Below are positions 20,594 to 31,167 of a stretch of 64,000 nucleotides of DNA, one piece after another (the first letter of the stretch is position 1; each line of letters begins with the position of its first letter). Source of the stretch: Burkholderiales bacterium (GTDB lineage: Bacteria > Pseudomonadota > Gammaproteobacteria > Burkholderiales > Casimicrobiaceae); the NCBI GenBank assembly GCA_025354165.1, contig JANXNI010000034.1:1-64000 (forward strand), read 5' to 3'. A program made the translations under genes and the position numbers. The notes under the pieces were generated by a model. That model was not told the DNA's origin, did no database searches, and worked only from the letters and a program-made list of their open reading frames with translations.

Positions 20594-22351
20594 TTAACGG
20601 CCTCGCGCGCCACCACCACCTGTACGTGGACGCGCGCTAGGCGCTCCCGCAGGCGCTCGACCACGCGGCGGACCGGACGGTGGGCGTTGACCGCCACCTG
20701 CTCCGCCAGCACCGCCTGCGCCACCTCCGTAACCAGCGCTACCACCGCTTGATGGGCGCTTTGCCCCTGAACCACCGGGCCGACCACGCGGTGCCGGACG
20801 CCCGCCGCGCGCTGCCCATTCGGCATCACGGGCATCAGCGGTCGTAGAAACCGGGTCTGCAATCAACGCAGGGTTGAAGCCTTCAATTTTGACGCGCGCA
20901 ATCACCTGTTTGCTGAAGCGCTCGATGTCTTTCAAGAGCGGCAATTCTTCATTCGTGACCAGCGACATCGCCTGTCCGCTGGCACCCGCACGTCCGGTAC
21001 GACCGATGCGATGCACGTAGTCTTCCGGCACGTTTGGCAGCTCGTAATTCACGACCTGCGGAAGTTGATCGATGTCGATGCCGCGCGCGGCAATGTCGGT
21101 GGCGACCAGCGCTTGCAGAGTGCCGGTTTTAAATTCAGCGAGCGCCTTGGTACGCGCGCCCTGGCTCTTGTTGCCGTGAATCGCCATCGCCGATATGCCC
21201 GACTTTTCGAGCTGTTCAGCGAGACGATTAGCGCCGTGTTTGGTGCGCGTAAAAATGAGCGACTGCGTCCACTTTTGTTCGCGAATGAGGTGAACGAGGA
21301 GCTTCGCTTTGTGCGCTTTGTCCACCAACACCACGGACTGATCGACCACTTCAATCGTCGTATTGCGACGCGCCACTTCGATCATTTTCGGATTGTTCAG
21401 CAGGCGATCTGTGAGCGCCTTGATGTCGTCAGAGAACGTGGCGCTGAACAAAAGGTTTTGCCGTTTCGGCGGCAGCACGGCAAGCACTTTTTTGATGTCG
21501 TGAATGAAGCCCATGTCTAGCATGCGGTCGGCTTCGTCGAGCACCAGAATTTCGATCTGCGAAAAATTGATTGCGCCCTGGCCGTAAAGATCGAGCAGTC
21601 GACCCGGCGTCGCGACTACGATATCAACACCGTGACGCATCGCCTGAATCTGCGGATTGATACCAACACCACCGAAGATGCAGGTCGATGTCATCGGCAA
21701 AAACTTGCCGTAAATACGAACGCTTTCTTCAACCTGGGCGGCGAGTTCGCGCGTCGGCGCGAGGATCAGTGCGCGCGGGAGTTTTTTGCCGCGAGCACCG
21801 TTGTTCGGTGGCAATTGCGGTTTGGCGGAGAGCATCAAACGCTGCAACATCGGCAGCACAAAACCCGCCGTCTTTCCGGTGCCGGTTTGTGCGCCACCGA
21901 GCAGATCGCCGCCTTCGAGCACGGCGGGGATGGCCTGCTTCTGAATCGGAGTTGGCGTGCTGTAGCCGTGAGCCAGCACCGCGCGGACGAGTTCGTCACG
22001 CAGGCCGAGCGCGGCGAAGCCACCGTCGACGGTGGCGGGAGCGTGCGATGCTGCTGGTGCGTCAGAAACGGCGATTGGAGCCAGCGTCTCGGCGGTTGCC
22101 ATCGGAGCCGCTCTACGCGGCTCTACGGCACGCGGCAGCGGGTTTTGCTGAGGCTGATGGACGCGTGAAGCGGGTGGGTTCTGTGGTGCGCGGTCGTCTT
22201 GCAGCCAGTTCATCTGCTTTTTCGGAGGTGCGTTGAACAACGCAGTGGAATTACCGCCGCCTTGAGGACGACCGGCGGTATTGGCGGAATCTCTTGGAAG
22301 GGGCGAACGAGGATGCCGAGGCGCATTGCCACGATTGGAATTTTGAGTCAT
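20594..22351 (-). CDS. DEAD/DEAH-box RNA helicase (RhlE-like) with disordered N-terminus and Gly/Arg-rich tail
   Basis: [47 protein letters not shown]; glycine-rich C-terminus. Confidence 0.92.
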   Translation of the reverse strand: MTQNSNRGNAPRHPRSPLPRDSANTAGRPQGGGNSTALFNAPPKKQMNWLQDDRAPQNPPASRVHQPQQNPLPRAVEPRRAAPMATAETLAPIAVSDAPAASHAPATVDGGFAALGLRDELVRAVLAHGYSTPTPIQKQAIPAVLEGGDLLGGAQTGTGKTAGFVLPMLQRLMLSAKPQLPPNNGARGKKLPRALILAPTRELAAQVEESVRIYGKFLPMTSTCIFGGVGINPQIQAMRHGVDIVVATPGRLLDLYGQGAINFSQIEILVLDEADRMLDMGFIHDIKKVLAVLPPKRQNLLFSATFSDDIKALTDRLLNNPKMIEVARRNTTIEVVDQSVVLVDKAHKAKLLVHLIREQKWTQSLIFTRTKHGANRLAEQLEKSGISAMAIHGNKSQGARTKALAEFKTGTLQALVATDIAARGIDIDQLPQVVNYELPNVPEDYVHRIGRTGRAGASGQAMSLVTNEELPLLKDIERFSKQVIARVKIEGFNPALIADPVSTTADARDAEWAARGGRPAPRGRPGGSGAKRPSSGGSAGYGGGAGGAGGAGGGQRPPSGPPRGRAPAGAPSARPRTGGGGARGR

Positions 22352-22520
22352 AGTTTTTTATTGAAGAGGCCGTTTTTTGACGAACAGCCGGGTGTCGCGG
22401 AAGAGTCGCCGAATGATTCGGACTTAACTCGCATCGCGCACATCGAAGGCCGTGCGCTGGCCTGTGAAACTCAGCAAACTTGCTCGATACGAACCGAGAA
22501 GAAAGTGAGGAGGGAATTGG

Positions 22521-22592
22521 TGCCGTTTGTCGGGATTGAACTGACGACCTACCGCTTACAAGGCGGTTGCTCTACCACTGAGCTAAAACGGC
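22521..22592 (-). tRNA. tRNA-Thr (anticodon TGT)
   Basis: Reverse complement gccgttttagctcagtggtagagcaaccgccttgtaagcggtaggtcgtcagttcaatcccgacaaacggca folds as cloverleaf with loop CTTGTAA. Confidence 0.95.
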
Positions 22593-22603
22593 GAAACATA
22601 ATT

Positions 22604-23053
22604 CTACTTGATGACCTTGAGGTGGCTGACTTTGCTCTTGGCAATGGCAGTCACTTTTTTAGCGGGGTCAGCAGGTTTGGCGGATTCGGTTGCGTGCACA
22701 TCGCCAGATCCTGCATCCGTAGATTCCGAGCCAGCCGCATCGAGCGCGGGCTGAAAGCCCATGCCGTAGCCCGTTTCTTTTGCGAAGATTCCGATCACCG
22801 CAGAAAACGGTACAGCGACTTCTTGTGACGTGCCGTTGAAGCGTGCGTTGAACAGCGTCCACTCGTTATCCATCGTGAGTTTGTGCGTCGCCAGCGGGCC
22901 GACGTTGAGCACGATTTCACCGTTTTTTACGAACGAGGTCGGCACCCGCGTCAAAGCGTTCACGCGGACCGCGAGGTAGGGCGTGTAGCCCTGCTCGACG
23001 CACCATTCGTACAGTGCTCGAACTAAATACGGTTTGGCGGATTGCTCGCTCAT
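22604..23053 (-). CDS. sspB: ClpXP protease specificity-enhancing factor SspB
   Basis: KPYLVRALYEWCVEQGYTPYLAV; adjacent to sspA; C-terminal basic/hydrophobic tail. Confidence 0.92.
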   Translation of the reverse strand: MSEQSAKPYLVRALYEWCVEQGYTPYLAVRVNALTRVPTSFVKNGEIVLNVGPLATHKLTMDNEWTLFNARFNGTSQEVAVPFSAVIGIFAKETGYGMGFQPALDAAGSESTDAGSGDVHATESAKPADPAKKVTAIAKSKVSHLKVIK

Positions 23054-23077
23054 GGCTCGCGACGACTCAAAGCCTGT

Positions 23078-23677
23078 CTAGCGCCGCATGCCGCGTTCAG
23101 CGGGCGTCAGCGCGTCGATGAAACCCTGACGCGAGAACAAGCGCTCTGCGTACTTGAGCACGGGTGCAGCGGCCTTCGGCAGCTCGATTTCGTAATGTGA
23201 CAAGCGCCACAGCAAAGGAGCGAGCGCGACGTCGAGCATCGAATAGTCATCACCCAGCATATGCTTTTGTTTGTTGAAGACAACGGAGATTTCGGTCAGG
23301 CGGTCGCGCACGGCAGCGCGCGCTTTTTCGGCTGTCTTCGGGTTCTTGCGTTCAAGCTCTTCAACGTGCACGAAGATTTCGCGATTGAAGCGATGCAAAA
23401 ACAGGCGAGCACGGCCACGTGTTGCCGGATCAGCGGGCATCAGTTGCGGATGCGGAAAACGCTCATCGATGTATTCGTTGATGATGTTCGACTCATGCAG
23501 AATGAGGTCGCGTTCAACAAGCACGGGCACCGTGTTGTAGGGGTTCATCACCGCGAGGTCTTCGGGTTTGTTGTCGAGATCGACATCGATGATCTGGAAA
23601 TCCATGCCTTTTTCATGCAGGACGATGCGGCACTGGTGGCTGAACGGATCGGTGGTGCCGGAATACAAAGTCATCAT
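23078..23677 (-). CDS. sspA: Stringent starvation protein A (GST fold)
   Basis: MTLYSGTTDPFSHQCRIVLHEKGMDFQIIDVDLDNKPEDLAVMNPYNTVPVLVERDLILHESNIINEYIDERFPHP. Confidence 0.93.
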   Translation of the reverse strand: MMTLYSGTTDPFSHQCRIVLHEKGMDFQIIDVDLDNKPEDLAVMNPYNTVPVLVERDLILHESNIINEYIDERFPHPQLMPADPATRGRARLFLHRFNREIFVHVEELERKNPKTAEKARAAVRDRLTEISVVFNKQKHMLGDDYSMLDVALAPLLWRLSHYEIELPKAAAPVLKYAERLFSRQGFIDALTPAERGMRR

Positions 23678-23785
23678 AAGGCGTAAGTTCCTTCGCTCTA
23701 GAGCGACAGCGCTGCGACGCGGCGCGTGGTTGGGTAAATCGTTGACCGGACTACAAAGATAGACCGGGTACTACAAAAAGACATA

Positions 23786-23811
23786 AGGCAGGCTCTGTGG
23801 CCTGCCTTGTT
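23786..23811 (-). terminator. Hairpin AAGGCAGGC-N-GCCTGCCTT followed on minus strand by T-rich stretch, downstream of petABC
   Basis: aaggcaggctctgtggcctgcctt with nearby T-rich sequence on minus strand. Confidence 0.5.
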
Positions 23812-23847
23812 GCCGTGCCCTAAATTGGGCATGTTTCAGTGAAGTCG

Positions 23848-24711
23848 TTAGTGAACGTCTTTCCAGAATTCTTTCTTCATCCAGATCGCTGCACCGAGCA
23901 GGAACGACAGCAAAAACAGCATCATGATGCCGATCTGAATGCGCTTTGCCTTATTTGGTTCAGCGACGTAATCCATGAAATTCACGAGGTCTGCGACCGC
24001 GATGTCGTAGTCTGCCGCAGACATCTTGCCCGGTACGGCATTAACCAGCGTGCGCACGATGTAGGTGTTCTCAACCTTACCGTCTTTTTTGTCGGCATGG
24101 TGTTCGAACGACGCCATCGTCGGCGACGCTATGAATTGCGCCTGCGCTTTGGCTTCGGCTTCGTGCTCGGTCTTTATCTCATTGCCGTCGATTTTGTAAT
24201 GGGTTTCGACCAGCTTGTTAACTCCCGACAATTCCTGCAACACATGCGGCATGCCAATATTCGGCGAGACCAGATTGTTCCAGCCGGTATCGCGCTTGTC
24301 GTCCTGATAGAAGCCGCGCAGATAAGCGCCAAGCTTTTCAGTCGAGTAACTCCGCGCCATAACCGACAAATCAGGCGGTGCCGCACCAAACCATTCTTTG
24401 GCGTCCTTCGGATTGATCGCTGCCTTCATGACGTCCCCGATTTTGTCGGTGGTGAACATAAGGTTTTGTTTGATCTGATCTTCGGTCAGGTGAAGGTCGG
24501 TCAAACGGTTGTAGCGCATGTACTGCGCGCTGTGGCAGCCGAGGCAGTAGTTGACGAACAGGCGGGCGCCGCGTTGCAGGGAAGCGCTGTCGGTACGGTC
24601 AGCAGTAACGCCGACGTACCTAATTTCGGGGCCTTCATTGGCGAATGCAGCCACCGGAATAATTGCAGTGACGGATAACACCAGAATGGAAAGAAGCGTT
24701 TTCAATTTCAT
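23848..24711 (-). CDS. petC: Cytochrome c1 of bc1 complex
   Basis: CLGCHSAQYMRYNRL heme motif; C-terminal TM anchor; adjacent to cytochrome b. Confidence 0.95.
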   Translation of the reverse strand: MKLKTLLSILVLSVTAIIPVAAFANEGPEIRYVGVTADRTDSASLQRGARLFVNYCLGCHSAQYMRYNRLTDLHLTEDQIKQNLMFTTDKIGDVMKAAINPKDAKEWFGAAPPDLSVMARSYSTEKLGAYLRGFYQDDKRDTGWNNLVSPNIGMPHVLQELSGVNKLVETHYKIDGNEIKTEHEAEAKAQAQFIASPTMASFEHHADKKDGKVENTYIVRTLVNAVPGKMSAADYDIAVADLVNFMDYVAEPNKAKRIQIGIMMLFLLSFLLGAAIWMKKEFWKDVH

Positions 24712-24728
24712 TATTTTTTGCCCCGCGC

Positions 24729-26030
24729 CTAGTGCATCGTGACCCGAGCCGGTTCCGGCTTGGTCTTGTCGGCCTTGGTGTACCAGGGCATCAGGAAAAA
24801 GAACGCGAAATACCCGATGGTCAAAAAGCGAGCAACCCAGGTGGCGCGCTCTTTGGTGTCAACAAACGTCGCCCAGTCGCCAAGCTGGCCCCACACCGAA
24901 GTTGGTTTCACACCAAGGTATCCAAGCACGATGAAGCAAACGATGAACATCGCGAAAAAGCTCTTGTACAACGTGCCACGATAGCGGATCGATTTCACGG
25001 CACCGCGATCAAGCCACGGCAGCGCAAAGAAAATCATCGTAGCCATTCCCATGCCGATCACTCCGGGGAACTGCGAGCCGAACAGCGGCGGAATCGCACG
25101 CAGAATCGAGTAGTACGGTGTGAAATACCAGACCGGCGCGATGTGCTCAGGCGTCTTCAGCGGATCGGCCGGGATGAAGTTGTTAGCTTCAAGGAAGTAG
25201 CCGCCCATGTCGGGCAGGAAGAACACGATGATCGTGAAGATCATCAGGAACACGACCACGCCGACAATGTCCTTTACCGTGTAATACGGATGGAACGCGA
25301 TGCCGTCGAGCGGGATGCCGGTCTTCGGGTCTTTGTTCTTCTTGATCTCGATGCCGTCGGGGTTGTTCGACCCGACTTCGTGCAGCGCGAGGATGTGCGC
25401 GGCAACCAGGCCGATCAGCACCAGCGGCAATGCAATCACATGGAATGCAAAGAAGCGGTTCAGGGTCGCATCGCCAATCGAGTAATCGCCGCGAATCCAC
25501 ACCGCCAGATCAGGCCCAACGAAGGGAATTGCCGAGAAGATGTTTACGATCACCTGTGCGCCCCAGAAGCTCATCTGGCCCCACGGCAGCAAGTAGCCAA
25601 AAAACGCCTCGGCCATCAGGCAGAGATAAATCAGCATGCCAAAAATCCACAGCAGTTCGCGCGGTTTGCGATAGCTGCCGTACATCAGGCCGCGGCACAT
25701 GTGCAGATAAACCACGATGAAAAACGCCGACGCGCCGGTCGAGTGCATGTACCGAATTAGCCAACCGTAGTCGACGTCGCGCATGATGTATTCGACCGAG
25801 CCGAACGCATAGGCAGCGTCAGGCTTGTAGTTCATCGTGAGAAAAATACCGGTCACGATTTGCAGAACCAATACCAGCAGCGCGAGCGAGCCGAAGTAGT
25901 ACCAGAAGTTGAAGTTCTTCGGTGCGTAGTATTCGGTCAGATGCTCTTTGATCATCCCGGTCATCGGGAAGCGTTCATCCACCCACTTCAGAACCGGATT
26001 GGTGAACATGGAGGCGTGATTTGAGGCCAT
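24729..26030 (-). CDS. petB: Cytochrome b of bc1 complex
   Basis: YFGSLALLVLVLQIVTGIFLTMNYKP; HMCRGLMYGSYRKPRELLW; DPLKTPEHIAPVWYF. Confidence 0.96.
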   Translation of the reverse strand: MASNHASMFTNPVLKWVDERFPMTGMIKEHLTEYYAPKNFNFWYYFGSLALLVLVLQIVTGIFLTMNYKPDAAYAFGSVEYIMRDVDYGWLIRYMHSTGASAFFIVVYLHMCRGLMYGSYRKPRELLWIFGMLIYLCLMAEAFFGYLLPWGQMSFWGAQVIVNIFSAIPFVGPDLAVWIRGDYSIGDATLNRFFAFHVIALPLVLIGLVAAHILALHEVGSNNPDGIEIKKNKDPKTGIPLDGIAFHPYYTVKDIVGVVVFLMIFTIIVFFLPDMGGYFLEANNFIPADPLKTPEHIAPVWYFTPYYSILRAIPPLFGSQFPGVIGMGMATMIFFALPWLDRGAVKSIRYRGTLYKSFFAMFIVCFIVLGYLGVKPTSVWGQLGDWATFVDTKERATWVARFLTIGYFAFFFLMPWYTKADKTKPEPARVTMH

Positions 26031-26033
26031 GGC

Positions 26034-26624
26034 TTACGCTTCCTTTCCGTCTTGACCAACACCAATCACGAGGCTCATGCCGTCCACTTTGTAAGGCGGA
26101 ATCGTGAGATTCGTTGGTGCTGGGGAGCCGGTGAAAACGCGACCGGCGAGGTCAAACTTTGAGCCGTGGCAAGGGCAGTAAAAACCGCCGGGCCAGTCAT
26201 TGCCCATTTCGCCGGGAGTGAGCTTTGCAGTCGGCGAGCAGCCTAGATGCGTACACACGCCTTCCATCACCATCAACTCGGGCGTGATGGAGCGCGTTTT
26301 GGCGTTCACATAGTCCGGTTGCTTCGATTTCTTGGAGTCCGCGTCGGTCAACTGCGAGGCTGGAATCGCTTCGAACGCCGCAACCTGCTCAGGTGTGCGT
26401 TTCATCACCCAGACGACCTTGCCGCGCCATTCGACGTTGAGCTTTTCGCCCGGTCTCAGGCCAGAAATATCGACTGTCACCGGCGCGCCGGCCGCTTTGG
26501 CGCGCTCTGAGGGTGCAAGCGAAGCGACTAGTGGTGCGACGATTGCAGCGCCGGTAAGGGCACCGGGCACCGCAGCGACGGCGATGATGGTATTTCGTCT
26601 GGATTTATTAACTGGTCCGCTCAT
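26034..26624 (-). CDS. petA: Ubiquinol-cytochrome c reductase Rieske iron-sulfur subunit
   Basis: [12 protein letters not shown]...[24 protein letters not shown]; start [11 protein letters not shown] at 26624. Confidence 0.94.
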   Translation of the reverse strand: MSGPVNKSRRNTIIAVAAVPGALTGAAIVAPLVASLAPSERAKAAGAPVTVDISGLRPGEKLNVEWRGKVVWVMKRTPEQVAAFEAIPASQLTDADSKKSKQPDYVNAKTRSITPELMVMEGVCTHLGCSPTAKLTPGEMGNDWPGGFYCPCHGSKFDLAGRVFTGSPAPTNLTIPPYKVDGMSLVIGVGQDGKEA

Positions 26625-26920
26625 TGATTGAATGTCCGCGATTCCGAAGGGTCGTTTTTGAAGCTTGGGGAGGCCCGACATACGACTTTCGAGGCAAAAA
26701 AGCCCCAAGGTCATAAAAGGTCGGGAAAACCCAGAGATTTTATCTGAATCGCTCGCGCGTTTTCCAGCGCGCCACCGACCCGGATCATTTTGAGTCCGTT
26801 GAAGGCCCTCCATCCGGTCAGTTTCAAGCGGCGAAAGGCTGAACGGGTGTGCGAAATAGGATATTCTGTCTGGCTCGCTGCGGCGCAGCAAACCTAGTTA
26901 CCCGGAATTTAGAGGAAATC

Positions 26921-28069
26921 ATGTCCCTGCCCCTTCAAGTCGGCCTCGTAGGCTGGCGCGGCATGGTCGGCTCCGTTCTCATGCAACGCATGAGCGCCGA
27001 GCGCGACTTTGACGCCATCGAAACCACTTTTTTCAGCACTTCTTCCGCAGGTATTGCCGCGCCGAAGATTGACGGCTGCACAGTGTTCAACCCGATTTTG
27101 AAAGATGGCAACGACCTTACCGCGCTTAAAGCGATGGATGTGATCATCACCTGTCAGGGCGGCGATTACACCAAGGCCGTTTACGCGCCGCTGCGCGCAG
27201 CAGGCTGGAACGGCCACTGGATTGACGCTTCGAAGATTTTGCGCATGCAGGACGATTCGATCATCATTCTCGACCCGATCAATATGCCGGTGATTCAGAC
27301 GGCACTCTCGAAAGGCGTCAAAGACTGGATCGGCGGCAACTGCACCGTGAGCTGCATGCTGATGGGCGTTGGCGCGCTGTTCAAAGCGGGCCTCGTCGAG
27401 TGGATGCAAACGTCTACCTATCAAGCAGCCTCGGGCGGCGGCGCGCCCAACATGCGCGAGCTGTTAACGCAGTACGGCTCGCTCTACGCCGAAGTCAAAG
27501 ACCTGCTCGACGACCCGGCCAGCGCGATTCTCGAAATCGACCGCAAAGTCACCGCGAAACAGCGTGGCTTCACGCCCCAAGAAACCCAGCATTTCCGTGG
27601 CGTTCCGCTGGGCGGCAATCTCATCCCGTGGATCGATTCAGATCGCGGTGACGGCGTAAGCCTTGAAGAATGGAAAGGCGGCGCGGAGACCAACAAGATC
27701 ATGGGTTGGGGCAAGCAGTTCGGCCACGCTGAAGTGCCGATTGATTCCACCTGCGTGCGCGTCGGTTCGATGCGCTGCCACTCGCAATCGCTCACCTTCA
27801 AGCTAAAAAAAGACGTACCGCTCGCCGACATCGAAGCGATGATCGCCAACGACAACGAATGGGTGAAATTCGTGCCTAACGAGCGGGAAGCCACCGAAAA
27901 AAATCTAACCGCGATGAACGTCGCCGGAACGATGGACATCCCGGTCGGCCGCGTACGAAAACTCGCCATGGGGCCGCAATATCTCGGCGCGTTCACCATT
28001 GGCGATCAACTGCTATGGGGTGCGGCGGAGCCGTTGCGGCGGATGTTGCGGATTATTCAGGCGCGGTAG
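26921..28069 (+). CDS. asd: Aspartate-semialdehyde dehydrogenase
   Basis: VGLVGWRGMVGSVLMQRM; GGNCTVSCMLMGVGALFKAGLVEW; start MSLPLQ at 26921. Confidence 0.95.
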   Translation: MSLPLQVGLVGWRGMVGSVLMQRMSAERDFDAIETTFFSTSSAGIAAPKIDGCTVFNPILKDGNDLTALKAMDVIITCQGGDYTKAVYAPLRAAGWNGHWIDASKILRMQDDSIIILDPINMPVIQTALSKGVKDWIGGNCTVSCMLMGVGALFKAGLVEWMQTSTYQAASGGGAPNMRELLTQYGSLYAEVKDLLDDPASAILEIDRKVTAKQRGFTPQETQHFRGVPLGGNLIPWIDSDRGDGVSLEEWKGGAETNKIMGWGKQFGHAEVPIDSTCVRVGSMRCHSQSLTFKLKKDVPLADIEAMIANDNEWVKFVPNEREATEKNLTAMNVAGTMDIPVGRVRKLAMGPQYLGAFTIGDQLLWGAAEPLRRMLRIIQAR

Positions 28070-28212
28070 TCGGCTCCGCGCGAAACGCCCGCCACTCCAA
28101 CTCGTTTCGCCGTCCCGGGTCATTTGATGCTCGCCCTAAACTCATTCACGTTTGGCGGGGCTACGGTATTTTCTTGATCAATCGTTGCAAAATTCGGCAT
28201 CGCAAGTATCTA

Positions 28213-28329
28213 TCAGCTTTTTATCGAAATCGCCATTTCATAAGGGCTCAGACGTATATTCGCCATAACTCGATAAGCCGTGATAAATTGATCTAACCCT
28301 CACTTAATGGTCGTTTCAGCGAAAAGCTG
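28213..28329. repeat. 116-118 bp palindromic intergenic element, copy C (overlaps 3' end of uxuB-like CDS)
   Basis: cagctttttatcgaaatcgccattt..gggctc...taactcgata...taaccct...atggtcgtttcagcgaaaagctga; central TCGA at 57-60. Confidence 0.85.
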
Positions 28330-29797
28330 ATGTTTCGGAAAACGATTCAACCGTAGCTTGCGTGCCGTCGCGGAACAGTTGGCTGACCCAGCGCTTTACG
28401 GGTGCGGCGAACGCTGGATTGCGGCCTAGTGCACCGAACACGGGCTCAACCCGCAGGATGGCGTCGGCGAACGAGAGTGCATCGTACGGATGCTTCGCCG
28501 CGATGGCGGAGAACTCGGCGGCTAGCGGATCGGAAATCGCAATCGCCGTGTCCATTTCGTCCTTGCCGTAGAGGTAGCGAATCCAGCCTGCCGTGGCTAG
28601 CGTTAACGCGTTCACGTCGAGGCCTTTGGCGAGACGTTCGTTGGCGACTGCGATCCAGCGCTGCGGGATTTTTTGTGAGCCGTCGGCGGCGATTTGGGCG
28701 CAGCGGTGACCGTTGGCGGGGTTGCCGAAGCGCTCGATGAGTTGCGCGCGGTAGGCCGCGAAATCGACACCGGGAATGGGCTCCAGCGTGGCTTCGGCTT
28801 CAAGCATCAGCGCGGTCACCAGACGCTCGAACGCGGGGTCGATCACCGTTTCGGCAATGGTTTCGTAACCCGCGACGTAGCCGAGGTAGGCCATCAGTGA
28901 ATGCGAGCCATTCAGTAGGCGCAACTTCATTTTTTCGAAGGGCCGCACGTCGCTCACGAGCTGCGCGCCGACCTGCTCCCACGCAGGGCGCTCGGCGGCG
29001 AAATTGTCTTCGATCACCCATTGCCCGAACGGTTCGGCGCGCACCACGCCTTCGTCCTCATACCCGAGCGCGCGCGCGGCGTCGCTACGATCTTGTGCCT
29101 GCGTGGCAGGCACGATGCGGTCCACCATTGACGACGGGAAACGCACGTGCTTACGTAGCCACGGCAGCGTCAAAGGGTAAAGTCGGGTGACGAATTGATG
29201 CACGAGTGATTCGAGCACTGCGCCGTTTTCCGGGAGGTTGTCGCAGCACAGAATTGTGAGTGGCGCACCACGTTTGCGGAAGCGCTCATGCAGGCCTGCA
29301 GCGAGTACGCCGAGCACGCTTCGTGGCGCATCCGCGTGCGCCAGATCGTGTGCAATGTCGGCGTGATCCCACAACGGCTCACGCTTCGCGACATTGGCAC
29401 AGTAACCTTTCTCGGTCACCGTGAGCGTGATGATTTTTGTTTCGGCTCTCGCGATGCGTGCGATGACGTCAGCCATTTGATCCGGCCCAAACAGCACCTC
29501 CCGCACGCTGCCGATTACGCGCCACGCGTCAGCCGCGCGCGAGACGGTTCGCACGCTGTAGAGGCCGTCCTGCGGCGCGAGTTGGTCGCGCGCGGTGGGC
29601 GTTTTCAGGCTGACCGCGCAGATGCCCCAGTCGCCACCGGAGCCCGCAATGGCATCGTCCGTATAGACGGCTTGATGGGCGCGATGGAACGCGCCGAGGC
29701 CCAAGTGGACGCTGCCGATGCCCAGGTTCGACGGATCGTAGGCGGGCCGTTGAACGGCGCCGGGAAATGCAGCGAGGACGTTCAGATTCAATCGCAT
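28316..29797 (-). CDS. Mannitol dehydrogenase family / fructuronate reductase-like
   Basis: LGIGSVHLGLGAFHRAHQAVYTDDAI; LTVTEKGYC; LCCDNLPENG; KMKLRLLNGSHSLMAYLG; start MRLNLN at 29797. Confidence 0.9.
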   Translation of the reverse strand: MRLNLNVLAAFPGAVQRPAYDPSNLGIGSVHLGLGAFHRAHQAVYTDDAIAGSGGDWGICAVSLKTPTARDQLAPQDGLYSVRTVSRAADAWRVIGSVREVLFGPDQMADVIARIARAETKIITLTVTEKGYCANVAKREPLWDHADIAHDLAHADAPRSVLGVLAAGLHERFRKRGAPLTILCCDNLPENGAVLESLVHQFVTRLYPLTLPWLRKHVRFPSSMVDRIVPATQAQDRSDAARALGYEDEGVVRAEPFGQWVIEDNFAAERPAWEQVGAQLVSDVRPFEKMKLRLLNGSHSLMAYLGYVAGYETIAETVIDPAFERLVTALMLEAEATLEPIPGVDFAAYRAQLIERFGNPANGHRCAQIAADGSQKIPQRWIAVANERLAKGLDVNALTLATAGWIRYLYGKDEMDTAIAISDPLAAEFSAIAAKHPYDALSFADAILRVEPVFGALGRNPAFAAPVKRWVSQLFRDGTQATVESFSETSAFR

Positions 29798-29799
29798 GG

Positions 29800-31029
29800 T
29801 TATGCAGCCTTCCATCGCGAATTCGGCACCAGCGGATACCAGTCGGGTCGCGATGGGTCGCGGTCGTAGGTGTAGCCGCCCTTTTCCTTGAACAGCTCGT
29901 GATATTCGGCGAGTTTGTTGCGATCCAGCTGCACGCCGAGACCGGGCCCGGTGGGCACTTTGATTGCGCCGTTCACGTATTTCATCTTGCCGCCAACAAT
30001 GATGTCGTCGACGAGGTGGTGATAGTGCGCGTCGGCTGCGTAGCCAAGATTTGGCACGACCGCTCCCATGTGCAGCATGGTGGCTAGCTGAATGCCCAGC
30101 TCGCCCGATGAATGCACGGCGACGCCGAGGCCGAAGGTATCGCAAATTCCGGCTGCTTTGATGCACGGACGAATACCGCCCCAGAACGTGGTGTCGAGCA
30201 GCACGACGTCCACCGCGCGCGGTTGCGTGGTGATGTTCATGGCGAGCTGTTCAAAATTCACGACAACCGTGTTGGTGGCAATCGGAATGCGCACAAATTC
30301 GCGCAATCGCGAGAGTTGCGGCATGCCGAACACCGGGTCTTCGTAGTAATCATTGTTGATGTGTTCGATGCCCTGACCGAAGCGGATCGCGTCCGCAAGC
30401 GAGAACGCTGAGTTCGGGTCGTAGCGAAAGCGGTCATTGGGCAATGCGGCGGCAAGCGCCTGATACGCGTTCAGCTCGTAGTCTGGCGCGTAGACACCGC
30501 CTTTAAGTTTGTGCGTCGCGAAGCCGTGCTCAACCTGCAACGCTTTTGCGTGAGCCACCAGCTGATCTGCCGTGCGCACTTCGCCCGCGCCAGTCGTGTT
30601 GTTGGGCAGACGAAAAAACAGATAACTCGCGAACTCGACGCTGCCGCGCAAGCGTCCTCCGAGCAATTCCGCGACCGGCACGCCAAGCCTTTGTCCCATG
30701 ACATCGAGACAGGCGAATTCGATGGCGGCGTGAAGCTGTGTGCGGTTGTTGTAAAGGCTCGCGGTGGGATTGCAGATGGCGAAACGCAAGGCTTCCAGCT
30801 CAAACACGTTGTGCCCCTGGAGATAGCCAATCAGGCTTTCGATCCCGTTGCTCGCCACCTCGCCACCGCCACCAAATTCACCGAGCCCGACGTAGCCATC
30901 ATCGGTTTCGACTTCAACGATGGTGCGAACAAAACGCCCCCAATGCGCACCATTACTGTGCAAAAGCGGCGCTTGTAGCGGAACCGTCACGGGCGTGGCG
31001 CGAATTTGGGTAATCCTGCTTGGTTTCAC
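29800..31029 (-). CDS. Enolase-superfamily dehydratase, glucarate dehydratase-like
   Basis: [69 protein letters not shown]. Confidence 0.82.
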   Translation of the reverse strand: MKPSRITQIRATPVTVPLQAPLLHSNGAHWGRFVRTIVEVETDDGYVGLGEFGGGGEVASNGIESLIGYLQGHNVFELEALRFAICNPTASLYNNRTQLHAAIEFACLDVMGQRLGVPVAELLGGRLRGSVEFASYLFFRLPNNTTGAGEVRTADQLVAHAKALQVEHGFATHKLKGGVYAPDYELNAYQALAAALPNDRFRYDPNSAFSLADAIRFGQGIEHINNDYYEDPVFGMPQLSRLREFVRIPIATNTVVVNFEQLAMNITTQPRAVDVVLLDTTFWGGIRPCIKAAGICDTFGLGVAVHSSGELGIQLATMLHMGAVVPNLGYAADAHYHHLVDDIIVGGKMKYVNGAIKVPTGPGLGVQLDRNKLAEYHELFKEKGGYTYDRDPSRPDWYPLVPNSRWKAA

Positions 31030-31167
31030 TTTACCCCTGTTGTACGATGACTTTAGTTGTGATCGCTTATGCTATCCACACCGATGCGAAATTGTGACCG
31101 TCAGAGTCCAAATCGCTACCGTCGCCATGCCACAGCAATGCCAATGCACCGCCAATAAGGAGGCTCC

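Noticed and set aside
24732-25760. 342-aa plus-strand ORF opposite cytochrome b
   Set aside because: Antisense shadow of the highly confident petB gene; low-complexity His/Arg/Gln-rich translation typical of GC-rich antisense frames
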